From Tetmemena sp. SeJ-2015 (taxonomy: Eukaryota > Ciliophora > Spirotrichea > Sporadotrichida > Oxytrichidae): a stretch of DNA of 46,003 nt. Position numbers and translations under genes: made by a program. Every line of letters begins with the position of its first letter. Within the stretch, counting starts at the first letter, position 1. The notes below the pieces were generated by a model, which worked only from the letters and a program-made list of their open reading frames with translations, ran no database searches and had not been told where the DNA came from. Shown here piece by piece: positions 44,601-46,003 of the stretch. Location of the stretch: NCBI GenBank assembly GCA_027382625.1, contig JAJKFJ010022607.1, forward strand, positions 1-46,003, given 5' to 3'.

Positions 44601-46003
44601 GTTTCTCATGTTCGGGAGGAACTTAGCTTAAAAAAGATAATTGTTAAGAAATTTGTGGAGATGGAAGAAATATTCTTTCCAATTTTCTTTTCACTTCTAA
44701 ATTCTTAATTTGCATTAAATTTATAAGATGCTGTATTTTCTTAAGTTTTGTCAAACAATTAATACTTAAAACATTTAATCTTTTTTGGCTTTAAATAAAT
44801 TTGCACTTTATATTACGATTAATTCTAAGAAAAGTTCTCATGATTTTACTTTTCAGTTTTAACAATATTCTAAAACAGGCAAACGAATGTGATGATGGAA
44901 ACTTAATAGACGGAGATGGGTGTTCTTCAACTTGTTAAACTGAGACTGGCTACAAATGCTATAGTGGTAGTTCTTATACAAAAGATAAATGCGTGGAAAT
45001 ATGTGGCGATGGAAAGAATCATGGATTTTACTAGTGCGATGATGGAAATGTGAAAGATGGTGATGGTTGTACATCCCTCTGTACGATTGAAACAGGATTC
45101 ACTTGCTCGGGTGGCGGCCCATCCTCATCAGATATTTGTTCTGAAATATGTGGCGATGGCAGAAATTATGGAACTTAGTAATGTGATGACGGTAATAGAT
45201 TGAATGGTGATGGCTGTTCTAGTTCTTGCTTAATCGAGCCTAATTCAGCTTGCACTTCTGGAGACTATAGTTTAAATTTTTATGAAATTTTAGAATGATA
45301 AAAATTATAAGGCAGGGATCAAAATATCTTATCTATAAAGCTTTCTGATCCCTTTCCATTAGGCAGTGTTCAATAGCCAATTAAAAGTATGAGTTGATTC
45401 TCTGATTTCCTTCATATCATAATTTTGAATTATATTATGTTTAAAGTTTTTTGAGCTAAATCTAAAAGCTCACCTTTACGACTCTATAGTTTCACTTTTA
45501 AATGTTTTGAACTTTATTCTCTATAAAGGATGCTATAACTTTTATAGAATTTGAGAAAAGTAAACAGCTACCATCATTTTAATCCATAATTGAGTTAATT
45601 AGTTTATTAAATTATCCGTTGAATTCTTATTATAATTCTCACCGAGCGTTTGCACAAAGTATTCTCAAAAAATAGATATATAATTTTTACACTTTAAAAT
45701 TAATTAAGCTTAATCATATATCAGTATAGTATAAATAAAATAGTTACTTCTTTGTTAGGCACTCCGCAGAAACTTAAGAAATTAAACAATCTAAGAAATA
45801 TTAAGCCTATACATAACAAGATGCTTAAAAAGCCTTAAAGATAATTTCAAAGAATTTCTACGGCTATTAATTTATTTAGACAAAATAAAATATAAATATT
45901 AAAACTTGGTCATACATATAAATATCAGAATAGCCAGATGGCATAAGAGACTCAAATGATATGTGTGACGATGGAAACATGATAGTAGGAGATGGTTGCG
46001 ACT
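38667..46003 (+). CDS. secreted/surface protein: LamG-like domains, Cys-rich part, DUF4215 repeats; germline, interrupted, partial
   Basis: ATG 38667 opens a signal-peptide-like start (YLSIYNFLVLTFL). First LamG/concanavalin-like domain: GLQFEGINFACT, GNFSVSTWFYINDF, GWNFVTVTFTLDNRITYLRC, SFVGITNRIQFFQGQILSPS. Second: SFTIEAWIRP, LGQWHYVALTV, GFRGFISKLQVTDYS. A furin-like Cys-rich part follows (GGCSECYLSCRTC), then at least seven DUF4215-type repeats (CGDG...CDDGN...GDGCSSxC.IE.G..C) running past the window end. GT-AG introns of 34 and 56 bp lie at about 41030-41064 and 41214-41268. IESs: 41398-42115, 42399-42430, 43401-43452, 43787-44395, 44669-44863, and others near 38890-39470 and 39590-40690. 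One TGA lies in frame at 43763-43765. Such proteins are typical ciliate surface or adhesion proteins. Confidence 0.7.
39590..40690. other. noncoding, probably eliminated DNA within the LamG gene
   Basis: About 1.1 kb of AT-rich DNA without a usable frame, between the exon ending ...CTHAPAGTT and the exon near 40700. The pointer pair was not identified with confidence. It is probably one or more IESs. Confidence 0.4.
41398..42115. other. 718-bp IES, pointer GATCCATA
   Basis: GATCCATA occurs at 41398-41405 and 42116-42123. Deletion of one copy plus the spacer joins ...FYNPLNDDP to YYQTKDIGKV in frame inside the first LamG-like domain. There are no GT...AG ends at the junctions. The outer parts are extremely AT-rich. 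The core (41473-41943) is GC-rich with terminal inverted repeats. Confidence 0.8.
41473..41943. mobile_element. GC-rich insert with 9-bp inverted repeats, possible transposon remnant
   Basis: This core is about half G+C in a genome of roughly one third, and it has sharp edges. GACGCACAC at 41475-41483 is matched by its reverse complement GTGTGCGTC at 41870-41878. To its right the motif GTGCGTCA recurs near 41885 and TGACGTCA near 41904. It has homopolymers (C8 at 41655, G9 at 41821). ORFs of about 76-83 codons run through it on both strands, but no transposase, integrase or reverse transcriptase motif is recognised. Its whole length lies inside the 718-bp IES. Alternatives: a captured foreign or prey-derived fragment, or an assembly artefact. 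Confidence 0.45.
42399..42430. other. 32-bp IES, pointer TTGCT
   Basis: TTGCT lies at 42399-42403 and 42431-42435. The segment contains a TGA and shifts the frame. Deletion joins ...VKISAKAQTLA to DYDFIQPSFPTSK in frame between the two LamG-like domains. A 9-bp direct repeat, CAAAGCCCA, also overlaps this segment, but using it gives a stop. Confidence 0.65.
42628..42756. other. probable 129-bp IES, pointer CTTTGTA
   Basis: CTTTGTA lies at 42628-42634 and 42757-42763. The spacer is a multiple of three and free of TGA in this frame, so the frame does not prove it. Its base composition and the LamG domain layout (GSLKIEV then SSTFYLSEQRSF) suggest eliminated DNA. A 3-bp AGT pair further out would give an even tighter join. 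Confidence 0.5.
43401..43452. other. 52-bp IES, pointer AAATTT
   Basis: AAATTT lies at 43401-43406 and 43453-43458. Deletion joins CRTCWDAYKFKN to FGDGYKDDFEECDDGN, the first DUF4215 repeat. Read through, the frame hits TGA at once. Confidence 0.6.
43787..44395. other. 609-bp IES, pointer CATTT
   Basis: CATTT lies at 43787-43791 and 44396-44400. The spacer is very AT-rich with poly-T runs and no coding frame. Deletion joins CDDSIFH to FGHTANGDGCSNQCLIE in frame. The 5-bp repeat is short, but the two flanks are halves of one DUF4215 repeat. Confidence 0.65.
44669..44863. other. 195-bp IES, pointer AATATTCT
   Basis: AATATTCT lies at 44669-44676 and 44864-44871. Deletion joins CQEICGDGRNIL to KQANECDDGNLIDGDG exactly in frame, completing a DUF4215 repeat. 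The first flank has no GT donor within about 60 bp, so a normal intron is excluded. Confidence 0.85.
45270..45925. other. probable IES within the DUF4215 array
   Basis: After ...CLIEPNSACTSGDYS the frame ends at TGA 45295-45297 in AT-rich DNA. DUF4215 coding resumes near 45930 (DGIRDSNDMCDDGNMIVGDG). The pointer pair was not identified, so the ends are approximate. Confidence 0.5.

Noticed and set aside
1..46003. CRISPR array, bacterial operon, prophage or plasmid features
   Set aside because: Genes have introns, TAA/TAG as Gln and eukaryotic families. No spaced palindromic repeat array or ribosome-binding sites are present.
1..46003. Paramecium-type TA-bounded IESs
   Set aside because: Several pointers (CATTT, AAATTT, TTGCT) contain no TA, and the segment ends do not fit the TA-bounded consensus.
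1..46003. Euplotes code (TGA as Cys) with +1 frameshifting
   Set aside because: TAA and TAG clearly encode Gln within conserved domains, and TGA ends genes.

Overview
This window reads as ciliate nuclear DNA that uses the genetic code in which TAA and TAG mean glutamine and only TGA stops translation. In-frame TAA and TAG codons run through every recognisable gene, for example between conserved residues of the ORC2, NADAR, FHA, ZNF598-like and LamG-domain genes. Spliceosomal introns are short (mostly about 25-150 bp), GT-AG and AT-rich. Several genes are also broken by AT-rich segments with no GT/AG ends that are flanked by exact 3-8 bp direct repeats. Deleting the segment plus one repeat copy restores the frame. 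That is the signature of internal eliminated sequences (IESs) and pointers, so the window most likely comes from a germline (micronuclear) genome of a hypotrich-like spirotrich (Oxytricha, Stylonychia or Tetmemena type). The species cannot be named from the sequence alone.

Layout. 0-5 kb: a doubtful plus-strand ORF, a telomere-like G5T5G5T6 tract, then minus-strand genes for an unknown protein, a THH1/TOM1-like 7-TM protein and a coiled-coil protein. 4.4-10.6 kb: two plus-strand Gln/Ser/Asn-rich proteins. 10.7-13.8 kb: a minus-strand TPR protein. 13.9-16.5 kb: two plus-strand genes, the first coiled-coil. 16.6-25.1 kb, all minus: a ZNF598/Hel2-like RING and zinc-finger protein with an RGG tail, an HSF-type transcription factor, a small FHA-domain protein and two tandem NADAR-domain proteins. 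25.6-32.2 kb, all minus: a large Gln-rich protein, a BPNT1/HAL2-like phosphatase and ORC2. 32.4 kb: a small plus-strand gene divergent from ORC2. 33.2-37.9 kb, minus: a protein with an MGNNCC lipidation signal, a single-pass membrane protein tail, and an MRH plus TMEM198-like 7-TM protein. 38.7 kb to the end: a plus-strand secreted or surface protein with LamG-like lectin domains, a furin-like Cys-rich part and DUF4215 (CGDG...CDDGN...GDGC) repeats, heavily split by IESs and running off the window.

The genes do not form an operon or one pathway. They are a mixed set: replication initiation (ORC2), ribosome quality control (ZNF598-like), stress transcription (HSF), nucleotide and ADP-ribose chemistry (BPNT1-like, NADAR) and membrane or surface proteins. 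The most interesting content is the germline architecture. It includes large IESs (195, 609 and 718 bp), one of which carries a GC-rich inverted-repeat element, and a set of very small candidate IESs (about 4-50 bp), some of them bare tandem duplications. Gene ends given below are approximate where a frame break could not be resolved by reading alone.
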